From Tupaia tana (taxonomy: Eukaryota; Chordata; Mammalia; Scandentia; Tupaiidae): a stretch of DNA of 64,000 nt. Position numbers and translations under genes: made by a program. This document shows positions 54,896 through 64,000 of this stretch, piece after piece (position 1 is the stretch's first letter; every line of letters starts with the position of its first letter). Where the stretch lies: the NCBI GenBank assembly GCA_026018925.1, contig JAKSZU010000013.1, positions 75,939,791-76,003,790 on the forward strand, given 5' to 3'. The notes below the pieces were generated by a model, which worked only from the letters and a program-made list of their open reading frames with translations, searched no databases and had not been told where the DNA came from.

Positions 54896-55376
54896 TGGGG
54901 CCAGCAGGTAGCATGGTGGTCAAGATGCTGGACTCCACAACGGACAAGCCTTGGACTCAAAGGCTTGAGAATCACACCAGACACATGAGCTTCCATGTCA
55001 AAAATCCTTAGGAGGGAACCAGCAGTTAGCATAATGGCTATGTCGCTGGACTCCCACGTAGTCGACCGCGGTTCGTGTCTCGGACCCGGTGGCTTACAAC
55101 TCACGCCGGGCGCATGTGCGTGCGTGCCCAAGATCCTGAGAGGAGAATGGAGGAGAAGGGATTGCGGCGTGACCATCCGCCCTGGGGGGTGATTTCTCGC
55201 TTTCTGTCTCTATGTCTCTGTCTGTCTGGCGAGCACACGTGCCCTATAGCGAAAAACCTCTCCAAAAAAAAAAAATCCTTAGGAAAGAAAGAATGGAGGA
55301 GAAAGGATTGTGGTATGGCCATTCCCCCTGGGGGTTGACTTCTCAATTTTCCTTTCTCTGTCTCTCTCCCAGGGCA
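54896..55376 (+). repeat. tRNA-derived SINE, older, split by a younger SINE
   Basis: Part one, 54896-55013: GGGGCCAGCAGGTAGCATGG to AAAATCCTTAGGA. Part two, 55272-55376: GGAGAAAGGATTGTGGTATG to CTCTCTCCCAGGGCAAAAC. Joined, they give a standard long form. The tail continues as (CAAA)n to about 55402. Confidence 0.9.
55014..55271 (+). repeat. tRNA-derived SINE, young, nested in the older one
   Basis: A well-preserved copy (GTCGACCGCGGTTCGTGTC, CACGCCGGGCGCATGTGCG). TSD AAAATCCTTAGGA at 55001-55013 and 55272-55284, inside the older SINE. Confidence 0.93.
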
Positions 55377-55429
55377 AAACAAACAAACAAACAAACAAAC
55401 AAAATCTGAAAGCTTTTATTTGCCTTCAG

Positions 55430-56145
55430 ATGATGTGCATTTTTCACAGATGACCTGCTCTATATACCCACAAATTTGTACTCACTTCCTCATTTCTGCT
55501 CTTGTCCACATTCTCTGAACTTTGCTCCTCCATGCAAATAGTTTTTGCACTAGTAAAACTATCGGTTTGCAATATCCATTTTTACATTTTAGATAGATAA
55601 TCCTGCTTATCTTTTAAGACTCAGTTCATCTTGTATCTCCCCAGGAATAGTTTGTTTTGTTTTAATATATTGCCAGACAAGTGTTCATTTTTGGTCCCCT
55701 ATATAGCATAGATAGGCAATGTGGACAGAAAAGGTTGCTGGGCATCTGAATCAGTAAATTTGATTGATATTTCAGTTCTATCATTTTATTAACTGGTCAG
55801 CTGGATAAGTTCTTTAAACTGGATGAAACTGCCTATTGTTATTTATAAAATGGTAACAATAATATCAACCACACAGAGTTTATTGAGATTATCTATAAGA
55901 ATCTCACATACAGTACCTGGCACAAAGCAAACATTCAATGGTTGTTAAGTTTTAATAGTAAATTTAACTGTGAATTTAAAAAATGTTGATGACTTTCACT
56001 TATCTCATTCAACCAGAAATGCTCTGTTTTTTGTCTACGTTCCCTACTAGACAGAAAATTCTTTGAAGTAGAGACTGCTTTATTTATATATCTCTAGGGA
56101 ACAGTCCAACACATTGCATTATGTTGATTGAATTAATGAACACTC
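55430..56145 (+). mobile_element. L2 LINE 3' end, with a MIR inside
   Basis: TTTTAAGACTCAGTTCATC and TCCCCAGGAATAG, then after the MIR, CTAGACAGAAAATTCTTTGA, AGTAGAGACTGCTTTATTTA, ATCTCTAGGGAACAGTCC and TTGATTGAATTAATGAA follow the L2 3' end. Strongly diverged, as expected. Confidence 0.65.
55725..55950 (-). repeat. MIR
   Basis: Minus-strand MIR: CAGCTGGATAAGTTCTTTAA, ATTTATAAAATGGTAACAAT, GAGTTTATTGAGATTATC, GTACCTGGCACAAAGC, AACATTCAATGG. Confidence 0.75.
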
Positions 56146-57180
56146 CTGTACCCCAAAACATTGTGACTTATAGGAAATTAACTTATACCAAAAAGACACC
56201 TGAAACAGAGCCAGTAGTCATTGTATACATTTTTGGTTGTCTCTCAGGATCAACTCTGAAAGGGGAAACTTCATACTCTGTGAATGCTCTCTGGGGCACA
56301 CTCCCTTCTCAAGTCAAGGAATTAAATTAATCTGTTGTTTTGTGATGTCACATCCAAGTATACTTTTCTAGGATATTACAACAGACTTAATACAATTTTT
56401 CACTTTGCTTCAAGGCCACGAAAAGTACTGCTCAATATTTTTATTGGGCATCATTTCTGATCATCTTGCTAGATGTAAAACTGTAACTGTTAGGAAAATA
56501 TTTTGCTTTTAAATATTTGATAACAATAAGGCTTAAGCATAACCTATTATTTCTGAGTTGTTTCTCAATAGAGATTTAAACCTAAAATAGGATATGATAT
56601 CTCAACATGGCACACTAGTAAGAAGTAAAATATTTCAAGACCATAGTGCAGCTGCAGTGTGAATAAAATATTATTAGACATGTCCTTGATCTTTAGCTTT
56701 ATTATAGGTTGGAGACTTCTAATTTTTAATAAAATTCATTGCAATGACAGATAAGATAGATTGTTCCCAATGGTGGTTCACATCAAAGAAATGATATTAC
56801 ATGCCTGAATACTAAACATAATGGTTTGATTAATTCATTGAATTAATTACTTTTTTGTTGCATATTCATGCATTTTATTGAGAAAAAATTCCCTGAAGAT
56901 TACTTCTTTAGGAAGAAACATAATGAATATAAAATGAACAAGATGTTTAAAATTACAAAAAGAAAGAAATTAGAAGATGGTAGTACATGCCCACCCAGAT
57001 AATACCATTTGGTTAGTTTAGGGATGGTGATGGCAGAGAATAGCATCACTGCAAATGAGCCCAATAGGACAGAGATGCTATAAGCCACCTGTCCATCTGG
57101 TTTGTCTTCCCATATTTTCCTACTGAACTACTGATGAAAACAATTGATGGGAAATCACAAATAAAATAACAGACCCCCTT
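56146..57180. other. AT-rich unique sequence
   Basis: No feature recognised. Confidence 0.35.
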
Positions 57181-57482
57181 GGGACCAGTGGATGATATAA
57201 TGGTCACGTTGCTGGACTTCCATGTAGTAACCACGGTTTGAGTCCCAGACCTGGTAGCTTAAAACTCACACTGGGTGCATGTGTGTGCATGCCCAAAATC
57301 CTGAGAGGAGATTGGAGGAGAAGGGATAGCAATATGACCATCCCCCTGGGGGGATGATTTCTCGCTTTCTGTCTCTCTGTCTCTTGCTGTGTATCTGGCG
57401 ATTGCACGTGCCCAATAGAAAAAATCTCAAATGAATGAATGAATGAATAAATAAATAAATAAATACATACATACATACATAA
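57181..57482 (+). repeat. tRNA-derived SINE, long form, with (AATG)/(AAAT) tail
   Basis: GGGACCAGTGGATGATATAA head, GGTTTGAGTCCCAGACC (B box), body complete, tail made of AATG, AAAT and ACAT units. TSD-like AACAGACCCCCTT before and AACAGACCCCTGA after. Confidence 0.9.
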
Positions 57483-57539
57483 ATGAAACAGACCCCTGAG
57501 GATGATACCTAATTTCCCATCTCTCTATAATAGGCCACC

Positions 57540-57640
57540 CCAAGAATGATTTCTCTCAATCTCTCTCTCTCTCTCTCTCTCTCTTTCTCCAATGAGCACA
57601 CTTGGCCTATAGCAAAACAAACAAAAAAAATAAATAAATA
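57540..57640 (+). repeat. tRNA-derived SINE, 3' fragment
   Basis: ATGATTTCTCTCAATC, a (TC)n block, CACACTTGGCCTATAGC, then AAACAAAC and AAAT tail. The head and body are missing. Confidence 0.7.
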
Positions 57641-57983
57641 AAACAAGATGTTTCTGGCATTTTTGTGCCATTCTTTTTGTAGCTTCTATTGCTATGTCTT
57701 GAAGTATTTATTGCAAACATTTTTTAAACAGAAGAAAATTAAAAATTCATGTCACAAATAAGATTTTAGTGAGTGCTTCTATACTTTTAAATGAAAGCAA
57801 GCACTGAAAGAGAAAGGAAATTTACAAGTGAAACGAGAACATGAAAATAAAACATCATTGCCAAACTAAGAATGTCAAAGAAAGAGTTGAACAAAAGTCT
57901 AAATAATGAATAAATTCAAATCAGAGGGAAGAGTACAAACCTTAGAATATAGAGGCATCAGGAACAGATCAGGAAGAATAAAC
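57641..57983. other. AT-rich unique sequence
   Basis: No feature recognised. Confidence 0.3.
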
Positions 57984-58230
57984 TGAGTCAGATAATGGCA
58001 TGGTGGGTTAAGACAGCTGGATCCTACATAGCCGACCGTGCGTTTCAAGTCCTAGATGTCTCTGGCATGAAATACACATTGCATCCCAACAGGATGGAGA
58101 AATGGACAAGGAATAGCAGTGTGACCATGCCCCATGAAGAGTGAAACTTTGTCTTTCTCTCTCTCTCTCTCTCTAGCTCTGCCTTTCAACGTGAATACAT
58201 GTGCACTCTGGCAAAATTTTCGAAAACCAA
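57984..58230 (+). repeat. tRNA-derived SINE, long form, old
   Basis: GTCAGATAATGGCATGGTGG head, GCGTTTCAAGTCCTAG (B-box region), GGAATAGCAGTGTGACC, (CT)n at 58155-58175. A purine-rich (GAA/GGA)n stretch to about 58300 follows. Confidence 0.75.
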
Positions 58231-58419
58231 AAGAAGAAAGAAAAGGAAGAAGAAAGAAGAAGATGAAGAGGAGGAGAAGGAGGAAAAATTATAAGGAGGA
58301 AATACATACTATTATAAAAAACTATGAGGTGAAGATAGAGTTCTTGATTATGGCTTATGTTTCACCCGTCATGATCATGGTGCTGTAAACACATGAGTTT
58401 GTTTAGATTGACTAATTAG

Positions 58420-58630
58420 ATTACTTAATCCTCTGGTGGGTACAGAATTATCCACCAGCAATTAGATTAATTCTCACAACCACCCTGATGTTGGGGGCTA
58501 TTACTGTCATCTGCATTTACAGAAAGAAAAACAAAGCAACTGCCTCAAATCAAGTGTCTCAGATCACAGTTCCTATGTGATAGAGCCAGGGTGAAAATCT
58601 GAGATGGTTAGGCTCTGAGTTTTGTGCACT
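58420..58630 (+). repeat. MIR
   Basis: TTAATTCTCACAACCACCC, TGATGTTGGGGGCTATTACT, CATCTGCATTTACAGAAAG, AGCAACTGCCTCAAATC, GTGATAGAGCCAGGGTG. Confidence 0.8.
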
Positions 58631-59587
58631 TCCAGTTTAGTATATCATCTTCTCCAAAGAAAGATGAATATCCGTAATTAAGCACATGGCTGAATTAATT
58701 TAAACACAGCTATACTTAATATACGCTTGATTTAAGCAAAACATACACAAAAAAGTGCATGCACTATGTGTGTATATACATATATGTGTGTATGTATATG
58801 TATGTGTGCATATATATTTATATAAATATACATATGTTATATAGAGAGAAAATTCAGGAAGGAAAAGTAGAATATCTACACAAAAATGTGTACATATCTT
58901 GAAAGATCTCCATAGCAACACTCAAATCCAAATGATAATAAATGCTTTTCTATAGATATTTTTAAATTTATTTTTACCAGTATTTCTACAACAGAATCAA
59001 ACTAACCTTTGTATACAAGTTACACCAGAAAAACATTTTCAGGTATATAAGTCATTAAAAAGCATACAGTCAAGAAATTATTCAACACTACATAAACACT
59101 AACAAGACAGACGAATCAAAATTAGGAATTTTTAAATTGAAGGATTACAGTAGAAGTGACAGTAGCCTCAAACAATTTTTAATATATTAACTTGTTCCCT
59201 CATTTGTGACCAGTTAAAATAGAGATGTAAGACACTTGTGGGACACAGATAAAATTTATTATCTGTCGATGAGAATGTGTATGGTGGTCTCAGCTAGGCT
59301 GGACTGAGGTGTATATCATGCTGGGTAAAGTCTCTTTATAATTTAAATGATGTATAGCAATTTAATGTATGAATAATAATAAAAAATAAAAAAGGCATCA
59401 TAGATATTAATGTAGTAAGTCTGTTTATATGCATGCACAAGTATTTGTATACATACACAGATACGGAGCATGTATATTCAATCATAGGAAGAGTTATAAT
59501 GAATTTTTCTGTTTTTCTAAGGAAAAATGTGTCATGACTTTTCTGACTACCCAACATACATGCAAGTAGATTATATATATGCTTAAC

Positions 59588-59622
<35 letters not shown>

Positions 59623-60040
59623 TTACACACACACACACACACACTATAGTCTTATTTAGTAATCAAACTATTGTTATCTTATTCACTATGTAAATATTTT
59701 GTGACAAAGCTTCTTTTTGATTGATTATCATCGCCTAACTGTCCTGCCCAGCTACTGTCTGGGAGACCCATTCTGTACCCACGAGAGAAAGGACAACCAG
59801 AAATGTTTGACAGATTTACTTTTTTCTGACTGAAAAATTAATGAATTATTACATCTTAAAATATGTCTTGCAAAAATTTTAAATAAATTATAAATTATTA
59901 TGTGTTTATAAATATTAACATAAAAATTCAATTTATATAAGCTCTCTGTGGAATGCTTTGCAAAGCTCCAATAAATGTAATTCAAAAAATATTGTAAACA
60001 ATATTTATATTGAATGTATATTGTAAGGCATCTTTTGTTT
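58631..60040. other. AT-rich sequence with two microsatellites
   Basis: (GTAT)n/(TA)n at about 58767-58840 and (TA)n(CA)n at about 59585-59643. No gene or other repeat recognised. Confidence 0.45.
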
Positions 60041-60584
60041 CTTTTTTTTAGGTTTTTGCCACAGGGCACATGTGCATACCAGACACATAGAGGTGGAAAT
60101 CACCTAGGTGTGCTGGGAACAAGCAGTTAGCGTAATAGCTATGTCGCTGGACTCCCATGTAGTAGACCGCGGTTCGCGTCCTGGACCCAGTGGCTTAAAA
60201 TTCACGTCGGGCGCGTGTGCGTGCGTGCCTAAGATCCCGAGAGGAGAATGGAGGAGAAGGGATTGCGGCGTGACCATCCCCCCTGGGGGGTGATTTCTCG
60301 CTTTCTGTCTCTCTGTCTCTGTTTGTCTGGCGAGCGCACGCACCCTATAGCAAAAAAAAACTCTCAAAAAAAAAAAAAAAGAAATCACCTAGGTGTGAAA
60401 TCACCCCCTTGGGGGATGGCTATGCCATAATACCTTCCACTTAACTCTTTTTTTTTGGGGGGGGGGATTTTGGGCACACACATTCATGTGCTCAAAATGA
60501 TTTTCAAATTGCAAGGTTTGAGATTTGTACCATGGTCGGCCACATGGGAATCAGTGCTTAACCACCACATCACCTGCTGGCCCT
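60041..60584 (-). repeat. tRNA-derived SINE, older, split by an opposite-strand SINE
   Basis: Part one, 60041-60112: TTAGGTTTTTGCCACAGGGC to GAAATCACCTAGGTGTG. Part two, 60398-60584: AAATCACCCCCTTGGGGGA to CACCTGCTGGCCC, with a T8 then G10 run at about 60449-60467. Confidence 0.9.
60113..60380 (+). repeat. tRNA-derived SINE, young, nested in opposite orientation
   Basis: Almost undamaged (GTAGACCGCGGTTCGCGTCC, GTCGGGCGCGTGTGCGTGCG). Perfect 17-bp TSD GAAATCACCTAGGTGTG at 60096-60112 and 60381-60397. Two A-runs in the tail. Confidence 0.95.
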
Positions 60585-60704
60585 TGACAGATATCTTTCA
60601 ATGATAAGAAAAAATAATAAAAATTTGGACTCTAGGATGCTACACTCACATTGTTTTATAAAATAATTTTGACTTTTCTCTTCATCTTAAAATGTAAAAT
60701 TGGG

Positions 60705-60941
60705 GATCAGCAGTTGGCGTAATGGCTATGTCACTGGACTTTCATGTAGTTGACTGCGGTTCAAGTCCCAGACCTGGTGGCTTAAACTCATGTCAGGCGC
60801 GTGTGTGTGCATGCCCAAGATCCCAAGAGGAGAATGGAGGAGAAGGGATTGCAGTGTGGCCATCCTCCCTGGGGAGTGATTTCTTGCTTTCTGTCTCTGT
60901 CTTTCTGGCAAGTGCACATGCTCTATAGCACAAAAAAAAAA

Positions 60942-60990
<49 letters not shown>

Positions 60991-61012
60991 TATATACACA
61001 CACACATATATA
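60705..61012 (+). repeat. tRNA-derived SINE, long form, with (TA)n/(CA)n tail
   Basis: GATCAGCAGTTGGCGTAATGG head and GGTTCAAGTCCCAGACC. The 14-A tail leads into TA/CA repeats (60946-61012), after which AAAATTGGG repeats the AAAATTGGG that precedes the head. Confidence 0.9.
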
Positions 61013-62023
61013 TAAAATTGGGATTCTAAAACCCAATGTGAACTTGGTTTATGGAAGAAAAGAATGACATTTGACCTTATTAACTCACATTTTATGAATA
61101 TTCCTTGGTTCTACATCAAAATGTAGCCAAATCGATGAATATGCATGTCTAAATTCAATTAAAGTAAATAATGTATTTTTATAATTCCCTGATAAAACCA
61201 CCTTTTTTAAATTTGGCTATTTAAAGCTGGGTCCAATAATACAAGAAAAAGAACACCTCTTTGTCTTCTTTTGTTACCGAACTATCCAAGGTATGAACTG
61301 GGAATCAGTTACTTGCCACTAAAAGAATCAGATTTAATCACAGGCAACAACGGAGAAACACAAAGCTAGCTTGCTCAAAAGATTGTATCCCTGTAATAAT
61401 GATAAATAAAGTCAAATAAAATAATCCTTTCCTTTGAAAAATAGTGAGGGCCAGCAGGTGACACTATATAAACACGCCTAATCATAAATAGAAAATACAG
61501 TGTTTAAAAAAGCATAGCTTTGTGTAAGTCTCTCAATAAAATTATCTTCCATGTCTATGATAAGTCATTTAAAAATTTGAAAAATTTCTTGTTTTTTAAA
61601 ACATTTTCTTATAGCAACATAATCAATTTGAAAGTAATACCTAAAATATTGGAAAGAAAGTAATTTAAAACCTTATTGTAAATGATGCAATAGTTTAAAT
61701 GTATTCACGATTTAACCACTATGAGAAAAGTCAACTTTGTGTCAATCTTGGAAAACAACTTTAAAGTATTTAAAGTTGTTTTGGTTACTAAATCTGACAG
61801 AGTTTGCCAACCTTCTCGTTATAGTATTTACAGTATTTCATATTTAAAATGTATCATGGTAAATCACTAATAAACAGAGTGGAAAAGAACATTAACATTC
61901 ACTGGACTAAAAGGATACAATACAAAATATTGAAATTTTCATTACTACAGAGGAAAATAATACTTATGGCATAATCTATCATTTTCAAATACTGTGTTAG
62001 GTATTTTTAAATATGTTAGTCTT
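61013..62023. other. AT-rich unique sequence
   Basis: GGGCCAGCAGGTGACACTAT at 61448-61467 is a lone SINE head with no body after it. Otherwise nothing recognised. Confidence 0.4.
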
Positions 62024-62282
62024 GGGACCAGCAGATGCCATAATGGCTATGTCAATTGACTCCCATGTAGTCAACAGTGGTTCAAGTCACAGACCACGAG
62101 GCTTAAAACTCATGCCAGGTGCATGCGTGTGGGTACCCAAGATCCCGAGAGGAAAATGGAGAAGGGATTATGCATGGCCATCACCCCTGGAGAGTGATTT
62201 GTCACTTTCTGTCTCTCTGGTGGGTGCACACGCCCTGTAGCAAAGTCTGTCTAAAAAGTAATAAATAACATTAAAAATAAAT
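62024..62282 (+). repeat. tRNA-derived SINE, long form, with worn TSD
   Basis: GGGACCAGCAGATGCCATAA head, GGTTCAAGTCACAGACC, shortened CT tract, (AAAT) tail. Worn TSD AAATATGTTAGTCT (62010-62023) and AAATGTATTAGTCT (62283-62296). Confidence 0.9.
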
Positions 62283-62320
62283 AAATGTATTAGTCTAACT
62301 TGAACTACATCGCACTTCTT

Positions 62321-62415
62321 AGGGTCAGCAGATGGCCTAGCAGTTATGCTGCTGGACTCCCACATGGCCAACCCGGGTTAGAGTTCCAGACCCAGTGGCT
62401 TGAACCTCACCCTGG

Positions 62416-62453
<38 letters not shown>

Positions 62454-62503
62454 CAAAGATCCGGGTTAGAGTTCCAGACCCAGTGGCTTGAACCTCACTC
62501 TGG

Positions 62504-62539
<36 letters not shown>

Positions 62540-62703
62540 CAAAGATATCAGAAGAATGGAGGAAAAGGGACTGTGGTTTGGCCATCCCCCCCCCCCCACC
62601 CCCGAGAGGGTGACTTCTCACTTTCCTTCTTACTGTCTTTATTTCTCTGTCTTTCTCTGGCAAGTACAAGACCCCTAACGTAGAAACCACTAAAAAACAA
62701 ACA
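62321..62703 (+). repeat. tRNA-derived SINE with internal 88-bp duplication
   Basis: AGGGTCAGCAGATGGCCTAG head. The segment from CCGGGTTAGAGTTCCAGACC to TGCCAAAGAT occurs twice (62373-62460 and 62461-62546), each with its own (GT)n. The body then continues to the CT tract and end. The duplicated unit includes the B-box region. Confidence 0.9.
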
Positions 62704-62854
62704 ACAGCACAAATAATAGCACTTCTTTGTTGGCATTATTTTCTCCTTTTCGCAAATGAGGTACACATAGATTTGGTATCTAACAGTCCACATATTTTTC
62801 TGTACTTATTAGGGGTGGAATTAGATTTTTAACTTCCTACTTTCCACCCTTGAA

Positions 62855-63075
62855 AGTAGCTATTGCTTCACAAAGTGACATTCCTGAACTAGTAGCATCT
62901 GCGTCAATTGTGAACTTTTTAGAAATGCATATTCTTTGCCCAGCCCTAGATTATCTGAAATCAGAAACTCTTGGCATGGGGCTCATCGGTGCTTTAACAA
63001 ACTCTCCAGATGTTTCTAAAGTTAACAAACTCTCCAGATGTTTCTAAAGCACGCTGTAGTTTGAAAGCCAATGTG
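62855..63075 (-). mobile_element. MER5A-type hAT element with internal duplication
   Basis: Complement order: GACATTCCTGAACTAGTAGC, TTTTAGAAATGCATATTC, TGCCCAGCCCTAGATTATC, AATCAGAAACTCTTGGC, ending GTAGTTTGAAAGCCA. An exact 28-bp tandem duplication lies at 62994-63049. Confidence 0.8.
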
Positions 63076-63800
63076 CTACATCAATCCTTGGATTCTATAT
63101 TGATGAGAACAGAACCAGAGATTTTCAGAATCATTTAAAATACATAAGTCTATTTTGTTTCCTACATCTTGTTTGCTTAAAATTCACAGAACTCTGGAGG
63201 ATACAAAAGAAAATGTTGAATGTGATATGTAAGGTATAGCAATCACAAAATTACCAGTTACTAAGGAAATCTTTTTATTCTGTAAGCTTCTTTTGGCATT
63301 CATCTTCTTCTGAGCTAGAGAAGTCTTTTATTTTTGATGACCTACAATTATTATTTTAATTCTTAACATTTGATTTTTGAAAAATTAGCACTGGAAAGGT
63401 GGGGAAGAAAAAGAAAAGAAGAATATCCAGAAGCTGATATTTGTTTTCATGTCTTACTGAGTCCCATAGAGATTATGCTTTAGAGATACAGTAATATTTA
63501 TCATATGATATCAACGTCCTCCATTAAATCTACAGTCTCTGTTGAGAGGTTGTTTGAAGTTGCCATTGTTTATTTATTTGTAATGTTATCTACTTATTCC
63601 TCTGTGTACAAATCCAGGTCTTCAGCATGATCTCTGAGTGAGTCTCCCCAGAAAACAGAAAGGATGGGTGTGTTGTAGAGATTCCTTCATGTTCAGTAGA
63701 TGTGCTATCTTTAGTCTAAAGTTAGCAGGGATCAAGAGGAAAAACAAGAATTTATCAGCATGTGCTGAATTCTATCTTCCAACCACCTAGGGCTTCATTG
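63076..63800. other. Unique-looking sequence
   Basis: No feature recognised. Confidence 0.35.
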
Positions 63801-64000
63801 TTTTTTTTTTTTTTTTGGAGAGGTTTTCTCTATAGGGCGCGTGCGCTCGCTAGACAGACAGAGAGAGAGATAGAGATAGAAAGCAAGAAATCACCCCCCA
63901 GGGGGATGGTCACACCGCAATCCCTTCTCCTCCATTCTCCTCTTGGGATCTTGGGCATGCACGCACATGCACCCGGCGTGAGTTTTAAGCCACCGGGTCC
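63801..64000 (-). repeat. tRNA-derived SINE, young, cut by window end
   Basis: Poly-T, GGAGAGGTTTTCTCTATAGG, GCGCGTGCGCTCGC, body to GTTTTAAGCCACCGGGTCC. The tRNA head lies beyond 64000. Confidence 0.93.

Noticed and set aside
61448-61467. Full SINE starting at GGGCCAGCAGGTGACACTAT
   Set aside because: Only about 20 bp of head is present, with no body, CT tract or tail. It is either a minimal remnant or chance.

Overview
This is a 64-kb stretch of placental-mammal nuclear DNA. It is AT-rich and non-genic, and built almost entirely from interspersed repeats of many ages. I see no host protein-coding gene, exon, tRNA/rRNA gene or CRISPR array. The only long coding regions are the two ORFs of one LINE-1 (L1) element. 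The presence of MIR, L2, MER5A, Tigger, MLT1/MST-type LTRs and L1 places the DNA in a placental mammal. Diverged 7SL (Alu/B1-like) fragments point to Euarchontoglires. The dominant SINE is tRNA-derived: a long form of about 255 bp and a short form of about 150 bp. It is not primate Alu, rodent B1/B2/ID, rabbit C, carnivore or horse SINE as I know them. My best guess for the host is a colugo (Dermoptera), but that is a low-confidence inference from memory.

Layout. 1-8 kb: AT-rich DNA with scattered tRNA-SINEs and an old unassigned repeat. 8.3-17.5 kb: decayed L1 fragments, MaLR-type LTRs, a 490-bp homopyrimidine tract and clustered SINEs. 17.5-30.9 kb: mostly unique DNA, with MIR, an MLT1 LTR split by a SINE, a tRNA/7SL composite SINE, and a Tigger transposon carrying a SINE and a 539-bp LTR-like insert. 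30.9-41.7 kb: SINE clusters, microsatellites, MER5A, old L1 and an MLT1-like LTR.

The centrepiece is 41.9-50.9 kb. An older L1 (L1-A) was interrupted twice. A 5'-truncated L1 3' end from a lineage with a different 3' UTR landed on the minus strand in its 5' UTR (42450-43033). A full-length L1 (L1-B, 43445-49589) landed in its ORF1. L1-B has three tandem 158-bp promoter monomers, a GC-rich palindrome, an intact 322-aa ORF1 and an intact 1320-aa ORF2. Its endonuclease, reverse-transcriptase and Cys-motif residues are all visible, so it looks young and possibly mobile. L1-A is dead: it has a stop codon, frameshifts, a 46-A tract and a large internal deletion.

50.9-64 kb: more SINEs, several nested one inside another with clean target-site duplications (TSDs), plus an MLT2-like LTR, L2, MIR and MER5A.

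The unifying process is L1 retrotransposition. L1-B type elements encode the machinery. The tRNA-SINEs show the expected products of that machinery: A-rich tails, 10-17 bp TSDs and insertion into A-rich sites. I found no convincing undescribed cellular system. The most informative items are the intact monomer-driven L1, the nested insertion history, and the young tRNA-SINE family. Family names for old repeats are from memory of consensus sequences; no database search was run.
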